A stretch of 43,420 nucleotides of DNA from an uncultured Granulosicoccaceae bacterium (GCA_937927895.1 CALGKA010000078.1:1-43420), one strand, 5' to 3'. Positions 18,808 through 28,105 are shown, numbered from the stretch's first letter. Notes: generated by a model not told the origin, from the letters alone. Program-made: numbers and translations.

Positions 18808-20292
18808 TTGTCCAATTTTCCCTTGACATTAGCACAGCTGGCAGCGATCGCAACAGTTGTGGGTCTCAGCATTCCGAACATTACACAGGCAAGCCATACG
18901 CCCGAAATCCGAATCCAAGAGCACGTAAACCCAGCGAATCACACCATTCAATCAGCTGAGTCCAGCGTCGAAAAACCGTTATCGATCCTGCACGAGAGCA
19001 TGTGGCAGAGGCTACAAGCCGAATTCGAATTCGTTGATCTGGACAACGAACGCATAGACAAACAAATTGATTTCTTAAAAGCGGGCACCCGCTCGCTAAG
19101 AAGCAACCTGATTGACGCCAGTCCTTATCTTTTCCATATTACAGAACAATTATCAAAAGCAGGCATCCCGACAGACCTAGCATTATTGCCTCTGATTGAA
19201 AGCGCGTTTAACCCAATGGCGCTATCTCATAAGAGTGCTGTGGGTATTTGGCAATTTATTCCATCGACTGCCAACCACTACGGGCTAAGCACTGGCAAGC
19301 ACTACGACCAACGCAAAGATGTCATGGCATCAACCACTGCGGCTATTCGCTACCTGAATGATCTAAAAGGCATGTTCGATGGCGACTGGTTACTGGCCCT
19401 GGCAGCGTACAACACAGGCCCTGGCAATGTTCGCGCTGAAATGCGGCGCGCCTTAAGACGTGGCAGAGAACCAACATATTGGAACTTAAAACTATCAACC
19501 GAAACCGCTAACTATGTACCGCGCTTGATTGCCGCCACCCGGATCATAAGCGACCCGGAAAAATACGGCTTGGAGCTGCCAGCACTCGCCAACCGAAAAC
19601 AAATAGAGTCAGTGTCGGTCGGCAGACGCATTTCTTTAAGCCAAATCGCAGAGCTCACCAATTTCCCGCTGAAAAAAATCGAAGCACTTAACCTTGGGCT
19701 GCACAACGGACTCACGCCGCCAGATGGCCCGCACACGCTCACCCTACCAATTGAGGCGACACAGCCACTGCTCGATGCGCTGAACAAACTCAAGCGCCAG
19801 CCGTTGATTAAAAAATCCACCGTGCAACCGATAGCCGCCCTTAGTGTGCCGACCAAAGAATTCCAGGACGCTTTTATTATTGATCGCCAGCCGCCCGCTA
19901 TTAACGACGTAATCGAAGCAAAGGACTACATGCCTTTTAAAACCTACCAATACAAAACCCACACTGTGAAACCGGGTGACAACCTATGGAAGATCTCACG
20001 CCAGCTAAACGTAGATGTTGAAACGCTGCGTGAATGGAACAATCTACAAAATGGCGCTAAGAGCATTCAAGCCGGTGATCAGCTAAGAGTGGCCGCAATA
20101 GAGGTTGAAAACCTAAACCCGGCAACCGTCAAGCTGATGAATTACCGAGTCCTTGCAACCGACACACTGCCCACAATCGCTGATAAATTTGACCTACAGA
20201 TTGGGACTATTAAAAAGTGGAATAAATCGCTCTGGCAAAGAGACCATGTACAAGCAGGCCAAACGCTACGAATTCCCACCAATATTCCGTAG
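18808..20292 (+). CDS. mltD: Membrane-bound lytic murein transglycosylase D
   Basis: MltD cleaves peptidoglycan glycan strands and forms 1,6-anhydromuramyl ends in the periplasm. The 494-residue protein begins at a TTG; no ATG or GTG lies upstream in frame. It has a hydrophobic leader (LTLAQLAAIATVVGLSI). The SLT domain follows, with catalytic Glu131 in LPLIESAFNP and the motifs GIWQFIPSTA and ALAAYNTGPGNV. Two C-terminal LysM domains bind glycan (THTVKPGDNLWKISRQLNVD and YRVLATDTLPTIADKF). The leader has no basic N-terminal residue, which is odd for a signal peptide. The TAG stop is the first three bases of a ~170 bp palindromic element. Confidence 0.94.
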   Translation: MSNFPLTLAQLAAIATVVGLSIPNITQASHTPEIRIQEHVNPANHTIQSAESSVEKPLSILHESMWQRLQAEFEFVDLDNERIDKQIDFLKAGTRSLRSNLIDASPYLFHITEQLSKAGIPTDLALLPLIESAFNPMALSHKSAVGIWQFIPSTANHYGLSTGKHYDQRKDVMASTTAAIRYLNDLKGMFDGDWLLALAAYNTGPGNVRAEMRRALRRGREPTYWNLKLSTETANYVPRLIAATRIISDPEKYGLELPALANRKQIESVSVGRRISLSQIAELTNFPLKKIEALNLGLHNGLTPPDGPHTLTLPIEATQPLLDALNKLKRQPLIKKSTVQPIAALSVPTKEFQDAFIIDRQPPAINDVIEAKDYMPFKTYQYKTHTVKPGDNLWKISRQLNVDVETLREWNNLQNGAKSIQAGDQLRVAAIEVENLNPATVKLMNYRVLATDTLPTIADKFDLQIGTIKKWNKSLWQRDHVQAGQTLRIPTNIP

Positions 20293-20461
20293 CTAGTGTC
20301 CGTCCATAAACAATGCGTAGCGAGGTTGTCTCAAGTGCGTGAGATTTCGGCTACCCCATGTGGGCGTTTAGTCGTTCTAAATAACCACATGGGGTAGTCG
20401 AAAGATTGCGTGCTTGAGGCGACCGCAGTAGCAGTCGTTTATGGACGGCCACTAGCTAGTG
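20290..20461 (+). repeat. ~170 bp palindromic element, copy D
   Basis: The copy starts exactly at the mltD stop codon (TAGCTAGTG). Its inner arms TACCCCATGTGG and CCACATGGGGTA differ from every other copy but are complementary to each other. The loop is the family sequence with one change. It ends at CACTAGCTAGTG, shared with copy E. Confidence 0.92.
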
Positions 20462-20621
20462 ACCATCCATAAACAGCGCGTAGCGAGGTTGTTCCAGGTG
20501 CGTGAGATTTTGCCTACTACATGTAGGCGTTTAGTCATTCTAAATAACGACATGTAGTTGGTAAAAGATTGCGTACCAGGGGCGACCGCAGTAGCGTTCG
20601 TTTATGGATGGGCACTAGCTA
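20451..20621 (+). repeat. ~170 bp palindromic element, copy E
   Basis: This copy is tandem with copy D through the shared junction palindrome. The inner arms are CTACATGTAG and CGACATGTAG around the conserved loop. The right end is CACTAGCTA, followed by unrelated sequence. The next 140 bases, up to the FHA gene, hold no recognisable feature. Confidence 0.92.
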
Positions 20622-20762
20622 AGCACGCGTTGAATTAAGAAGTGGTAAAGGCTACCGAATCGAAACCTCCGATTCCTTCTCTCTAACCCGCCCTATTGCT
20701 ACCCTTGGGTAACGCCAAAATTGGCAATCCTTTTTCTAGTACTGGTTGGAAGCCCATAAACC

Positions 20763-21422
20763 ATGCCTCAACTTCTTATACATAGCGAAACAGGTGAAAC
20801 CAGCTCTCTCACTATAGCTGAAACCACCATTACCATTGGTCGTAGAAGAACCAACTCGCTGTGCTTGCCGCACTTGTCTGTCAGCGGGCACCACGCACAA
20901 ATCCTTCATGAAAAAGGCTGCCTGATCATTGAAGATCTACAAAGCACCAACGGTACAATGGTTAATGGTGAAAATATCAGCCGCCAAGTACTGACACACC
21001 TGGATGACATCATTATTGGCAGCTATCACATTTCATATTCTGAAACCTACACTGCGCCCAATAAAAACCCTAACAACAAAAACGTAACAGCACTACCCTC
21101 GATCATGCCTATCATTGACCCCGCAATGGTAGCGGCACCTCAACAAAATACGGCAATTCTCAAAGTTAACTCAGGTGCTAAAGCGGGTCGTGTCGTTGCA
21201 CTTGAAAAACCCATCACAACAGTTGGTAAAGCTGGTGGTGATCTTGGTGCTATCTCTAAAAAACCTACCGGCTACTATTTTATTCCAATGTCTGAGCGTG
21301 AAACTCAGATGAAACACAACGGCCACGACCTAATGACGCAAGTTGAAGTCAAACTGATGGGCGGAGATCTACTTGAAATAGGCGGCGAACAACTAGAATT
21401 TGTACACCCCTACTACGACTAA
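20763..21422 (+). CDS. FHA-domain protein
   Basis: FHA domains bind phosphothreonine peptides. Residues ~1-95 form a clear FHA domain: ITIGRRRTNSLCLPHLSVSG, HHAQI, then DLQSTNGTMVNG. A linker (~100-135) follows. A second, degenerate FHA-like half then starts at AILKVNSGAKAGRVVALEKPITTVGK and ends LMGGDLLEIGGEQLEFVHPYYD; it lacks a clear SxxH. The protein is 219 residues, with no signal peptide or membrane segment. No Ser/Thr kinase or type VI secretion gene is nearby, so the partner is unknown. It is convergent with the tctE-like kinase gene. Confidence 0.85.
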   Translation: MPQLLIHSETGETSSLTIAETTITIGRRRTNSLCLPHLSVSGHHAQILHEKGCLIIEDLQSTNGTMVNGENISRQVLTHLDDIIIGSYHISYSETYTAPNKNPNNKNVTALPSIMPIIDPAMVAAPQQNTAILKVNSGAKAGRVVALEKPITTVGKAGGDLGAISKKPTGYYFIPMSERETQMKHNGHDLMTQVEVKLMGGDLLEIGGEQLEFVHPYYD

Positions 21423-21476
21423 GCTGTTAAATAGAGCGTCAACAAAACGCGTCTACCCATAGCTTTCTGAATCGTC

Positions 21477-22847
21477 TTAAGAAACGACTCGAGCTAGAGG
21501 CAATTGGATCACAATCACCTTACCATTATCAGCTGCAACACTAGTAAGGTTGCCTTGATGCATACGCGCTATATCTTTTGCAATCGATAAGCCAAGGCCA
21601 CTATTTCCATGACTGGCGCTGCCTGTTCTAAACGGTTGAGTAAGATCGCTAAACTGTTCCTCAGAAAAAACCGCCCCTTCATCTGCAACTGACACGTTGA
21701 TTAGCTGATCTTTTTCACTGACGTACAAATTAACCGTGATAGTAGTGTCACAGGCATTATGTTGAATAGCGTTGTGGATTAAATTAGTTATTGCCTCGCC
21801 CAGTAACACCTTATTGCCACGAAACCTCAGTGTATTGTCCAACCCATTAGAAGCAATCTCCTGATTTTTATCAAAAGCCAGCGGAGCCAGTTCACTGGCC
21901 CTGCTACGAATAAGCTTGTTTAAATTAAACTCGGTATCATGCTCTGCATCCAGTGCATGAGCACTTATACCGGACAACATTTGATTTATCATGTCAGAGG
22001 ATTTATTCGAGACCTCGAGTATTTGATTAAGCCCGGCACTCATTTCCTGCTGGCTGCCGTTTTCCAGCGAAGCTTGCGCCTGAACAGTGATGGCTGCAAA
22101 CGGATTGCGCAATTGATGCGCCGCATCACCGATAAAACGCTCGCGGTTCTTTTTTGATCTTGCCACGCGCTCCAATAGACTGTTCATTGATCTTACAATG
22201 CCGCGTAGTTCTGCAGGCACAGTCTGCATAATGGGGTTTAATGCGCTGTTTGAGCGCGCATCAATAGATTGCTGCAACTTTGCCAGTGGTCGTAGGCCTG
22301 ACTTTACCGCAAACCAGACAATAGCTCCTGCAACGAGCGTAAGTAACAATAAACGCATAAGAGATTGCGTAAACAGTGAATACACCAAAGACTTTCTTTG
22401 ACTTATATGCTGCCAGGTAAAGATAGATGTAATACCACTGAGTTCTCGATCTGCTAAATCGCGCTTTAGAAATACAACTCGGACATCGTCTCCACGATGA
22501 GTAGCGTCATAAAATACCGGTACATTTTCTTGCAATTCTATAGAATCAGGCACCACCGGATATTGACTATATCCTGTTATAAAAGCACCATCAGGACCAC
22601 GTACATAATAAAAAAAGCGATCACCAAGTGTCTCTTTTAACGTCTCTAAAGCCTCATCTGCAAGCAATGTCCCATTGGACGAAACCACATATTCAAGAAT
22701 CGTTAACGATGCCACCAGCAGCGTTCGGTCATTTAGCTTATTCGAAATTTTTCTGGCTGAGTAATAAGTCTCTATCGAAAATAAAACAGCAACAAGTGCC
22801 AATGGCGCTATCAATGAAATGGTTAAGCGGGTACGAATTGATTTCAC
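21477..22847 (-). CDS. tctE: TctE-like sensor histidine kinase
   Basis: This is an inner-membrane two-component sensor of 456 residues. One transmembrane segment lies near residues 8-26 and a second near 163-182, flanking a periplasmic domain of the TctE (2CSK_N) type. A short HAMP-like linker follows, then the phosphoacceptor box FIGDAAHQLRNPFAAI with His244. The ATPase region has N-box NLIHNAIQHNA and G2-box GNSGLGLSIAKDIARMH. Its ATG overlaps the stop of the response regulator gene by four bases. The divergent transporter genes make a tricarboxylate-type signal likely by inference. Confidence 0.88.
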   Translation of the reverse strand: MKSIRTRLTISLIAPLALVAVLFSIETYYSARKISNKLNDRTLLVASLTILEYVVSSNGTLLADEALETLKETLGDRFFYYVRGPDGAFITGYSQYPVVPDSIELQENVPVFYDATHRGDDVRVVFLKRDLADRELSGITSIFTWQHISQRKSLVYSLFTQSLMRLLLLTLVAGAIVWFAVKSGLRPLAKLQQSIDARSNSALNPIMQTVPAELRGIVRSMNSLLERVARSKKNRERFIGDAAHQLRNPFAAITVQAQASLENGSQQEMSAGLNQILEVSNKSSDMINQMLSGISAHALDAEHDTEFNLNKLIRSRASELAPLAFDKNQEIASNGLDNTLRFRGNKVLLGEAITNLIHNAIQHNACDTTITVNLYVSEKDQLINVSVADEGAVFSEEQFSDLTQPFRTGSASHGNSGLGLSIAKDIARMHQGNLTSVAADNGKVIVIQLPLARVVS

Positions 22848-23512
22848 TTGAGTTGCCGCAAACAGTAGCCCAAACCACGGGCTGTTTTTATTTCAGCACC
22901 ACTGCCAATAATGCGCTTGCGCAACCGGTGTATATATAATTCCACTGAAGATTCTTCAGCATCAGCTCCAATGCCATATAAATGATCAAGAATCTGTGAC
23001 TTTGAAATAATTCTATCTTTGTTTTGCATCAGAATTTCGGCCAGCGCAAACTCCCGTCGAGGCAACTCTTGGTCTATCCCTGCAATCCTTAACTGCCTGG
23101 CGATAGGATCAAATTCGAGTTGACCAATTATCACGATAGGCGTTATCTCTTTTTCACTGCGACGCATAAGCGCGCGCGCTCGCGCCTTAAGCTCTGCCAG
23201 ATCAAAGGGTTTTTGCAAGTAGTCATCAGCGCCCAAATCAAGACCGATAACTTTATCGCCTAAAGACGACCTTGCGGTTAGTAGCAACACCGGTGTCTGA
23301 ATTTTTTTAAATCGAAGGGATCGCAACACCTCAAGCCCTGACACACCGGGCAAGTTGATATCCAGAATAATTAAATCGAAAATCTCTGTACTCAGCAGCT
23401 GCAATGCCAGATCACCACTTGTCATTATGTTAGCACTATGACCGTCCGATTCGAACGCTTTGGCGAGGCCTGTCGCTAACGGCAGATTATCTTCAACAAT
23501 GGCGATTTGCAT
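22844..23512 (-). CDS. tctD: TctD-like response regulator (OmpR family)
   Basis: The 222-residue protein has a receiver domain with acidic pocket E7-D8, phosphoacceptor Asp51 (LIILDINLPG), Thr in LLLTARS and Lys in DDYLQKPFD. A C-terminal winged helix follows (ELPRREFALAEILM, SSVELYIHRLRKRI, KTARGLGYCL). It is expected to be phosphorylated by the overlapping kinase and to activate the divergent tctC promoter 165 bases away, as TctD does in Salmonella. Confidence 0.9.
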   Translation of the reverse strand: MQIAIVEDNLPLATGLAKAFESDGHSANIMTSGDLALQLLSTEIFDLIILDINLPGVSGLEVLRSLRFKKIQTPVLLLTARSSLGDKVIGLDLGADDYLQKPFDLAELKARARALMRRSEKEITPIVIIGQLEFDPIARQLRIAGIDQELPRREFALAEILMQNKDRIISKSQILDHLYGIGADAEESSVELYIHRLRKRIIGSGAEIKTARGLGYCLRQLK

Positions 23513-23572
23513 TTGATAATGCTACTCGGAAGAAAGCCTGAGTGATAGCCCGTGCGACAGGCCACAGCAATA

Positions 23573-23652
23573 CCCATTCTGATAGCTAGATGAAAGGTAG
23601 CGACTGTATAACTGGTTTGTGCCCGTGTGCCCGCTGCACAGGCCCATTCTGA
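23573..23652. promoter_or_regulatory. Direct repeats upstream of tctC, candidate operator
   Basis: CCCATTCTGA occurs at 23573-23582 and 23643-23652 in the divergent tctD/tctC control region. Seventy bases separate the two starts. A TctD-binding role is only a guess from position. Confidence 0.25.
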
Positions 23653-23677
23653 ATTCGACAATATCCTGGAGGATACA

Positions 23678-24763
23678 ATGAAACCCAAAATGAAATTATC
23701 CGGCTTTATTGCTGCTGGTATTCTTGCTATTGGCAGTACTTTCAGTGTTCAAGCTGCTGATTTATCTGGCAAAACAGTAGAGTGGATCATACCGTTTTCT
23801 GAGACAGGTGGCTCTGCAAAGTGGGCCAACTTCTTTGCACCGTTGCTATCAGAGGCATTGCCTGGCAACCCAAGTGTCGTAGTTAAATTTATGCCTGGCG
23901 CCGGATCTACAAAAGGTGCTAACTGGTTCCAGGAACAAAAAGACGGCGACGGCACCCTGATTTTTGGCTCTTCCGGATCAACTCAATTCCCATACCTGCT
24001 GGGTGACCCTCGTGTTCGCTATGAATACAAAGACTGGAATCCTGTGATGGCTTCCGGTACGGGTGGGGTTGCGTATCTAAACGCAGAAGCCGGCGCTAAA
24101 TACGATGGTTCAGCAAACAACCTGAAAGACATGACCTTCATCTATGGCAATCAAGGTGCGACTCGTCTTGATCTGGTTCCAGCACTTGCGTGGAAGATGC
24201 TCGGTATGAATGTAGAACATGTCATGGGCATTAAAGGTCGCGGCGACGGACGAAAGATGTTTGAAAGTGGTGAAGCGACTATCGATTACCAAACATCTTC
24301 CGGTTACTTAAAAGGTTCTGCAGAATTGGTTGAAGCCGGTAAGGCAGTACCCATGATGACTTGGGGATCAATCGACGATGCCGGCAACATAGTTCGTGAC
24401 CCTACCTTCCCTGACATGCCTACGTTTAAAGAAGTCTGCGAAAAAACCGACGGTTGCGAAACCACAGGGGAGCAATGGGAAGCATGGAAAGCATTTTTCG
24501 TAGCAGGCTTTCCATCTCAAAAACTAGCATTCCTGCCAGCGGGTACCGATAAAGAAATCATCGACATGTACGTTACCGCCTTTGAAACCATAAAGAGTCG
24601 CGATGACTTTGCTGAAATCTCTGCCGGACGCCTGGGTAAGTATCCAATGTATGTTGGTAAAGGAGCACAAACAGCACTGGGAAGTGCCACCAGCGTTCCT
24701 TCATCAGCTAAAGACTTTGTTGTTGGCTGGTTAAAAGACGAGTTTGGTGTTGAGCTTAAATAA
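23678..24763 (+). CDS. tctC: Tripartite tricarboxylate transporter substrate-binding protein TctC
   Basis: This periplasmic receptor (Bug family) delivers an organic acid to the TctAB membrane complex. The start is the ATG at 23678, with the strong site GGAGG ending six bases before it; the longer frame from 23627 adds 17 unrelated residues. The 361-residue product has a classical signal peptide (KPKMKLSGFIAAGILAIGSTF, cleavage likely after VQA). The mature protein shows the Bug motifs VEWIIPFSETGGSAKWANFF and MPGAGSTKGANWF. The actual ligand cannot be told from sequence. It is divergent from tctD-tctE. Confidence 0.9.
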   Translation: MKPKMKLSGFIAAGILAIGSTFSVQAADLSGKTVEWIIPFSETGGSAKWANFFAPLLSEALPGNPSVVVKFMPGAGSTKGANWFQEQKDGDGTLIFGSSGSTQFPYLLGDPRVRYEYKDWNPVMASGTGGVAYLNAEAGAKYDGSANNLKDMTFIYGNQGATRLDLVPALAWKMLGMNVEHVMGIKGRGDGRKMFESGEATIDYQTSSGYLKGSAELVEAGKAVPMMTWGSIDDAGNIVRDPTFPDMPTFKEVCEKTDGCETTGEQWEAWKAFFVAGFPSQKLAFLPAGTDKEIIDMYVTAFETIKSRDDFAEISAGRLGKYPMYVGKGAQTALGSATSVPSSAKDFVVGWLKDEFGVELK

Positions 24764-24783
24764 GAAACGCTCACGTTAAAAGC

Positions 24784-24819
24784 AAGCTCACCCTGCAGCT
24801 TAGGCTCACGGGTGAGCTT
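24784..24819 (+). terminator. Hairpin between tctC and tctA (attenuator or mRNA-stabilising)
   Basis: A perfect 10 bp inverted repeat, AAGCTCACCC (24784-24793) and GGGTGAGCTT (24810-24819), has a 16-base loop and lies 21 bases after the tctC stop. No T run follows, so full termination is unlikely. A partial terminator or 3'-end stabiliser would give more binding protein than permease, as in many transporter operons. Confidence 0.55.
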
Positions 24820-24956
24820 CGCCTCTAGTACTAACCACAAATGTTATAACCTGTGCTTGTATAACCTGCACCGTTAAACCATATTGTAGATACAGCAAGT
24901 ATCCAACCCCTGATACCTGCAGCTGACGAATCAAAGTTCAACCTTTACCGGAGTGA

Positions 24957-26987
24957 GTGGTGGACATTTTTCTGGAGGCGCTGCCAGCTCTCGGTGCTGC
25001 CTTTTCCCAAATACTGCAACCTCTACCGATTCTTTATTTAGCCATCGGTGTCGTCATGGGATTGTGCATAGGCGTATTCCCGGGGCTAGGTGGAATCGCA
25101 GGCCTTTCTTTACTGTTGCCCTTTATGTTCGGCATGGATCCGGTTCTCGGTCTTTCACTTATGATCGGCATGGTAGCCGTCGTACCCACCTCTGACACCT
25201 TTGCTTCAGTGCTAATGGGTATACCCGGATCATCTGCATCGCAGGCAACCGTACTTGATGGCTTTCCAATGGCAAAGAACGGACAAGCAGCAAGAGCATT
25301 GTCAGCCGCCTTTGCATCGTCCTTGTTTGGCGGCCTGGTCGGCGCGATGTTTCTAACCGTTTTTATTCTTGTAGCCCGCCCGGTTGTTTTGCTGTTTAAG
25401 TCACCGGAATTGCTAATGGTGTCGGTCTTCGGTTTATCGATGGTCGGTATTCTCGCGGGCAGAATTGCATTAAAGGGAGTCGTTGCGGCAGGCCTCGGTT
25501 TACTCATAGGCACCATCGGTGAAGGACCGTTTAACGGTGAACTAAGAATGTCTAGCTATGACTTCCCCTACCTTACTGATGGTTTGAAACTGGTCATAGT
25601 AGGTTTAGGTATTTTTGCCCTGCCTGAAGTCGTCGCATTGTTACGCCGTGATAAAGCCATTTCAGAAAAATCAAACCTCGGCAGCGGTTGGTTAAGTGGC
25701 GTGGGTGACTGGTGGAAAAACAAATGGCTCTCTGCGAGATGCTCATTAATCGGCGTTATCGTCGGTGTTATCCCGGGACTCGGTGGATCTGTAGTCGACT
25801 GGATCGCTTATGGCCATACCGTTCAATCAGCCAAAGATAAAAGTAAGTTTGGCTCTGGTGATGTACGCGGCGTGATAGGGCCTGAAAGCTCAAACAACGC
25901 AAAAGAAGGTGGTGGCCTGGTACCGACTTTATTATTCGGCATTCCGGGTTCAGGCTCAATGGCGATCTTCATCGGCGCACTCGCGCTGTTGGGTACCGGT
26001 ATAGATGTTGGCCCATCCATGCTTGAAAACCATCTTGACTTCACCTACTCCATTGTTTGGCTGCTAGCGTTAGCTAACGTTATAGGAACCGTGATTTGTA
26101 TTTGCTTAGCCTCGCCAATTTCACGACTAACCAATATCCGCTTTGCGTTACTCGCACCGTTTATCTTTATGATTATTTCATTTGCAGCGTTTCAATCAGG
26201 GCAAGATCTAATGGATCTCGTTGCGCTGTTTGCAATTGGACTGCTTGGCATAATGATGCGTCGATTCGACTGGTCAAGACCCGCGTTCCTGATCGGCTTT
26301 GTTTTATCCACACCGGTAGAGAACTACTCAAACAACGCCACTCAAATCGCAGGCGTTAAGTTCCGTCAAGGCATGGAAGCAGGGCTAACTTATATTGCCT
26401 CACCTATTGTGATTATTTTACTAATCATTACCGTCATTTCAGTGTTCATTGGCCTTAGACAAGCAAAGAACATACTGGCCGAAGGTGAAGTGCCTTCAGG
26501 TGGCAAAAGGGCACCCATTACTTTTCTACTAGCGGTTATTGCTTTCGTAGCATTCGCTCTATATAACACCGCCTCCATTCCAGACTACGCACGAGTCGAT
26601 CGTGTGTTCCCGGTATTTGTAGCATCGGTAACGCTTGTCAGCGCTTTAATACTACTTGCTCAATCAATGTGGGTATCTGAGTCTCATATATTGTTTGCAG
26701 ATCGCGAAAGCTCAGATGAAGCAAAGGAAAACATCTATTCGCTATGGTCAACGCTCGCCTGGTTTGCCATGTTACTAGCGTTAACATCTTTGTTTGGCTT
26801 TATAATCGCACTGCTAGTATTTTTACTGAACTTTATGAAAATACGCGCAGGGTTAAACTGGATTGCTACTGTTGCCTACAGTGCTGCAGGAATAGCGTTT
26901 ATATGCTTGCTGGCACACCTGTTAAAACGTGATTTTCCACCAGGCTGGTTGCAGTCAGTTGTAAACCTACCTTGGCCACTTGGCTGA
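24957..26987 (+). CDS. tctA: Fused TctA-TctB tricarboxylate transporter membrane protein
   Basis: This is the permease of the tripartite tricarboxylate transporter. Residues ~1-500 are a complete TctA domain with the two conserved motifs GVFPGLGGIAGLSLLLPF (near 38) and GVIPGLGGSVVDWIAYGH (near 271), then NNAKEGGGLVPTLLFGIPGSGSMA. From ~515 to 676 a second hydrophobic unit of about four membrane segments (KRAPITFLLAVIAFVAF to the end) has TctB character. TctB is usually a separate ~150-residue gene. The start is one of two adjacent GTG codons; GGAG (24950-24953) favours the second. No other tctB exists in the locus. Confidence 0.9.
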   Translation: MVDIFLEALPALGAAFSQILQPLPILYLAIGVVMGLCIGVFPGLGGIAGLSLLLPFMFGMDPVLGLSLMIGMVAVVPTSDTFASVLMGIPGSSASQATVLDGFPMAKNGQAARALSAAFASSLFGGLVGAMFLTVFILVARPVVLLFKSPELLMVSVFGLSMVGILAGRIALKGVVAAGLGLLIGTIGEGPFNGELRMSSYDFPYLTDGLKLVIVGLGIFALPEVVALLRRDKAISEKSNLGSGWLSGVGDWWKNKWLSARCSLIGVIVGVIPGLGGSVVDWIAYGHTVQSAKDKSKFGSGDVRGVIGPESSNNAKEGGGLVPTLLFGIPGSGSMAIFIGALALLGTGIDVGPSMLENHLDFTYSIVWLLALANVIGTVICICLASPISRLTNIRFALLAPFIFMIISFAAFQSGQDLMDLVALFAIGLLGIMMRRFDWSRPAFLIGFVLSTPVENYSNNATQIAGVKFRQGMEAGLTYIASPIVIILLIITVISVFIGLRQAKNILAEGEVPSGGKRAPITFLLAVIAFVAFALYNTASIPDYARVDRVFPVFVASVTLVSALILLAQSMWVSESHILFADRESSDEAKENIYSLWSTLAWFAMLLALTSLFGFIIALLVFLLNFMKIRAGLNWIATVAYSAAGIAFICLLAHLLKRDFPPGWLQSVVNLPWPLG

Positions 26988-27184
26988 ATCAGGGGCGCTT
27001 GGAATAGTCAAATACAGTCACCCTAAACCACGCTACCTGGCTCAGGCCAACGACTTAACGCTTCAATGGCGCAATGAAGCCTTATTACCATTCCATTGGC
27101 AGCGACCAATTGCAAAACCGATGATCGAACAGCCCATTACACGCTAGAGGTCTGTGCATTATTCCAATGGTGCTACACACAACG

Positions 27185-28105
27185 TTAGCGTTCAAATACA
27201 CCGGTAGATAAATAGCGATCACCACGATCACAAACGATCGATACTATTAAGCTGTTTTCAGTTTTTTCAGAGATCTTCAATGCCGCGGCAAGCGCACCAC
27301 CGGAAGACACTCCACAAAAAATCCCTTCAACAGCAGCAAGCTCACGTGCATAGTGCTCGGCCTCTTGCTGGCCGATATCTACTATTTCATCTACTCGCTC
27401 TGGCTCATAGATTTTTGGCAGGTAAGCCTGCGGCCAACGACGTATACCTGGAATATTTGAATTTTCAGTCGGCTGTGCACCGACAATTGTAATAGTGGGG
27501 TCTTGTTCTTTTAAGTAACGCGACACCCCCATGACGGTACCAGTGGTACCCATGGAAGATACAAAATGCGTTATCTTTTGATCTGTGCCTTGCCATAACT
27601 CAGGGCCGGTGGTTTTATAATGCGCATCAGGGTTGTCTGGATTTGAAAACTGATCCAGCACTATGCCTTCACCGTCAGCGGCCATTTGCTGCGCTAAATC
27701 CCGAGCGTATTCCATGCCCTGCTCTTCAGTCACTGAGATTAATTCAGCGCCATAAACTGACATAGTGAGACGCCGTTCGGCGCTCATGTTGTCAGGCATA
27801 ATCAAACGCATTTTATAGCCGCCCATGGCAGCAGCCATCGCTAACGCAATACCGGTGTTACCGCTGGTGGCTTCTATTAATGTATCACCCGGTTTTATAT
27901 CACCACGGGCCGCAGCTGCGGTGATCATGTTAGCCGCCGGGCGATCTTTTACTGAACCCGCAGGGTTATCGCCTTCAAGCTTAACCGCCAAGCGGTTACC
28001 GCGATCATTTTTGCCTAAGCGCTGTAACTCACACAAACGCGTATTGCCGACTTGGCACGCTAGCGCTTTGAGTTTTGGTGATTTACTGTTTAATTTTTTT
28101 AACAT
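27185..28105 (-). CDS. cysM: Cysteine synthase B (O-acetylserine/thiosulfate sulfhydrylase)
   Basis: This PLP enzyme makes cysteine from O-acetylserine and sulfide, or S-sulfocysteine from thiosulfate. The 306-residue protein carries the PLP lysine K53 in LEGDNPAGSVKDRPA, the substrate loop EATSGNTGIALAMAAA, and the PLP phosphate-binding run MGTTGTVMG. NPAGSVKDRPA and the short length favour CysM over CysK. It is convergent with tctA; the 197 bases between hold no gene. It follows miaA on the same strand. Confidence 0.92.
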   Translation of the reverse strand: MLKKLNSKSPKLKALACQVGNTRLCELQRLGKNDRGNRLAVKLEGDNPAGSVKDRPAANMITAAAARGDIKPGDTLIEATSGNTGIALAMAAAMGGYKMRLIMPDNMSAERRLTMSVYGAELISVTEEQGMEYARDLAQQMAADGEGIVLDQFSNPDNPDAHYKTTGPELWQGTDQKITHFVSSMGTTGTVMGVSRYLKEQDPTITIVGAQPTENSNIPGIRRWPQAYLPKIYEPERVDEIVDIGQQEAEHYARELAAVEGIFCGVSSGGALAAALKISEKTENSLIVSIVCDRGDRYLSTGVFER

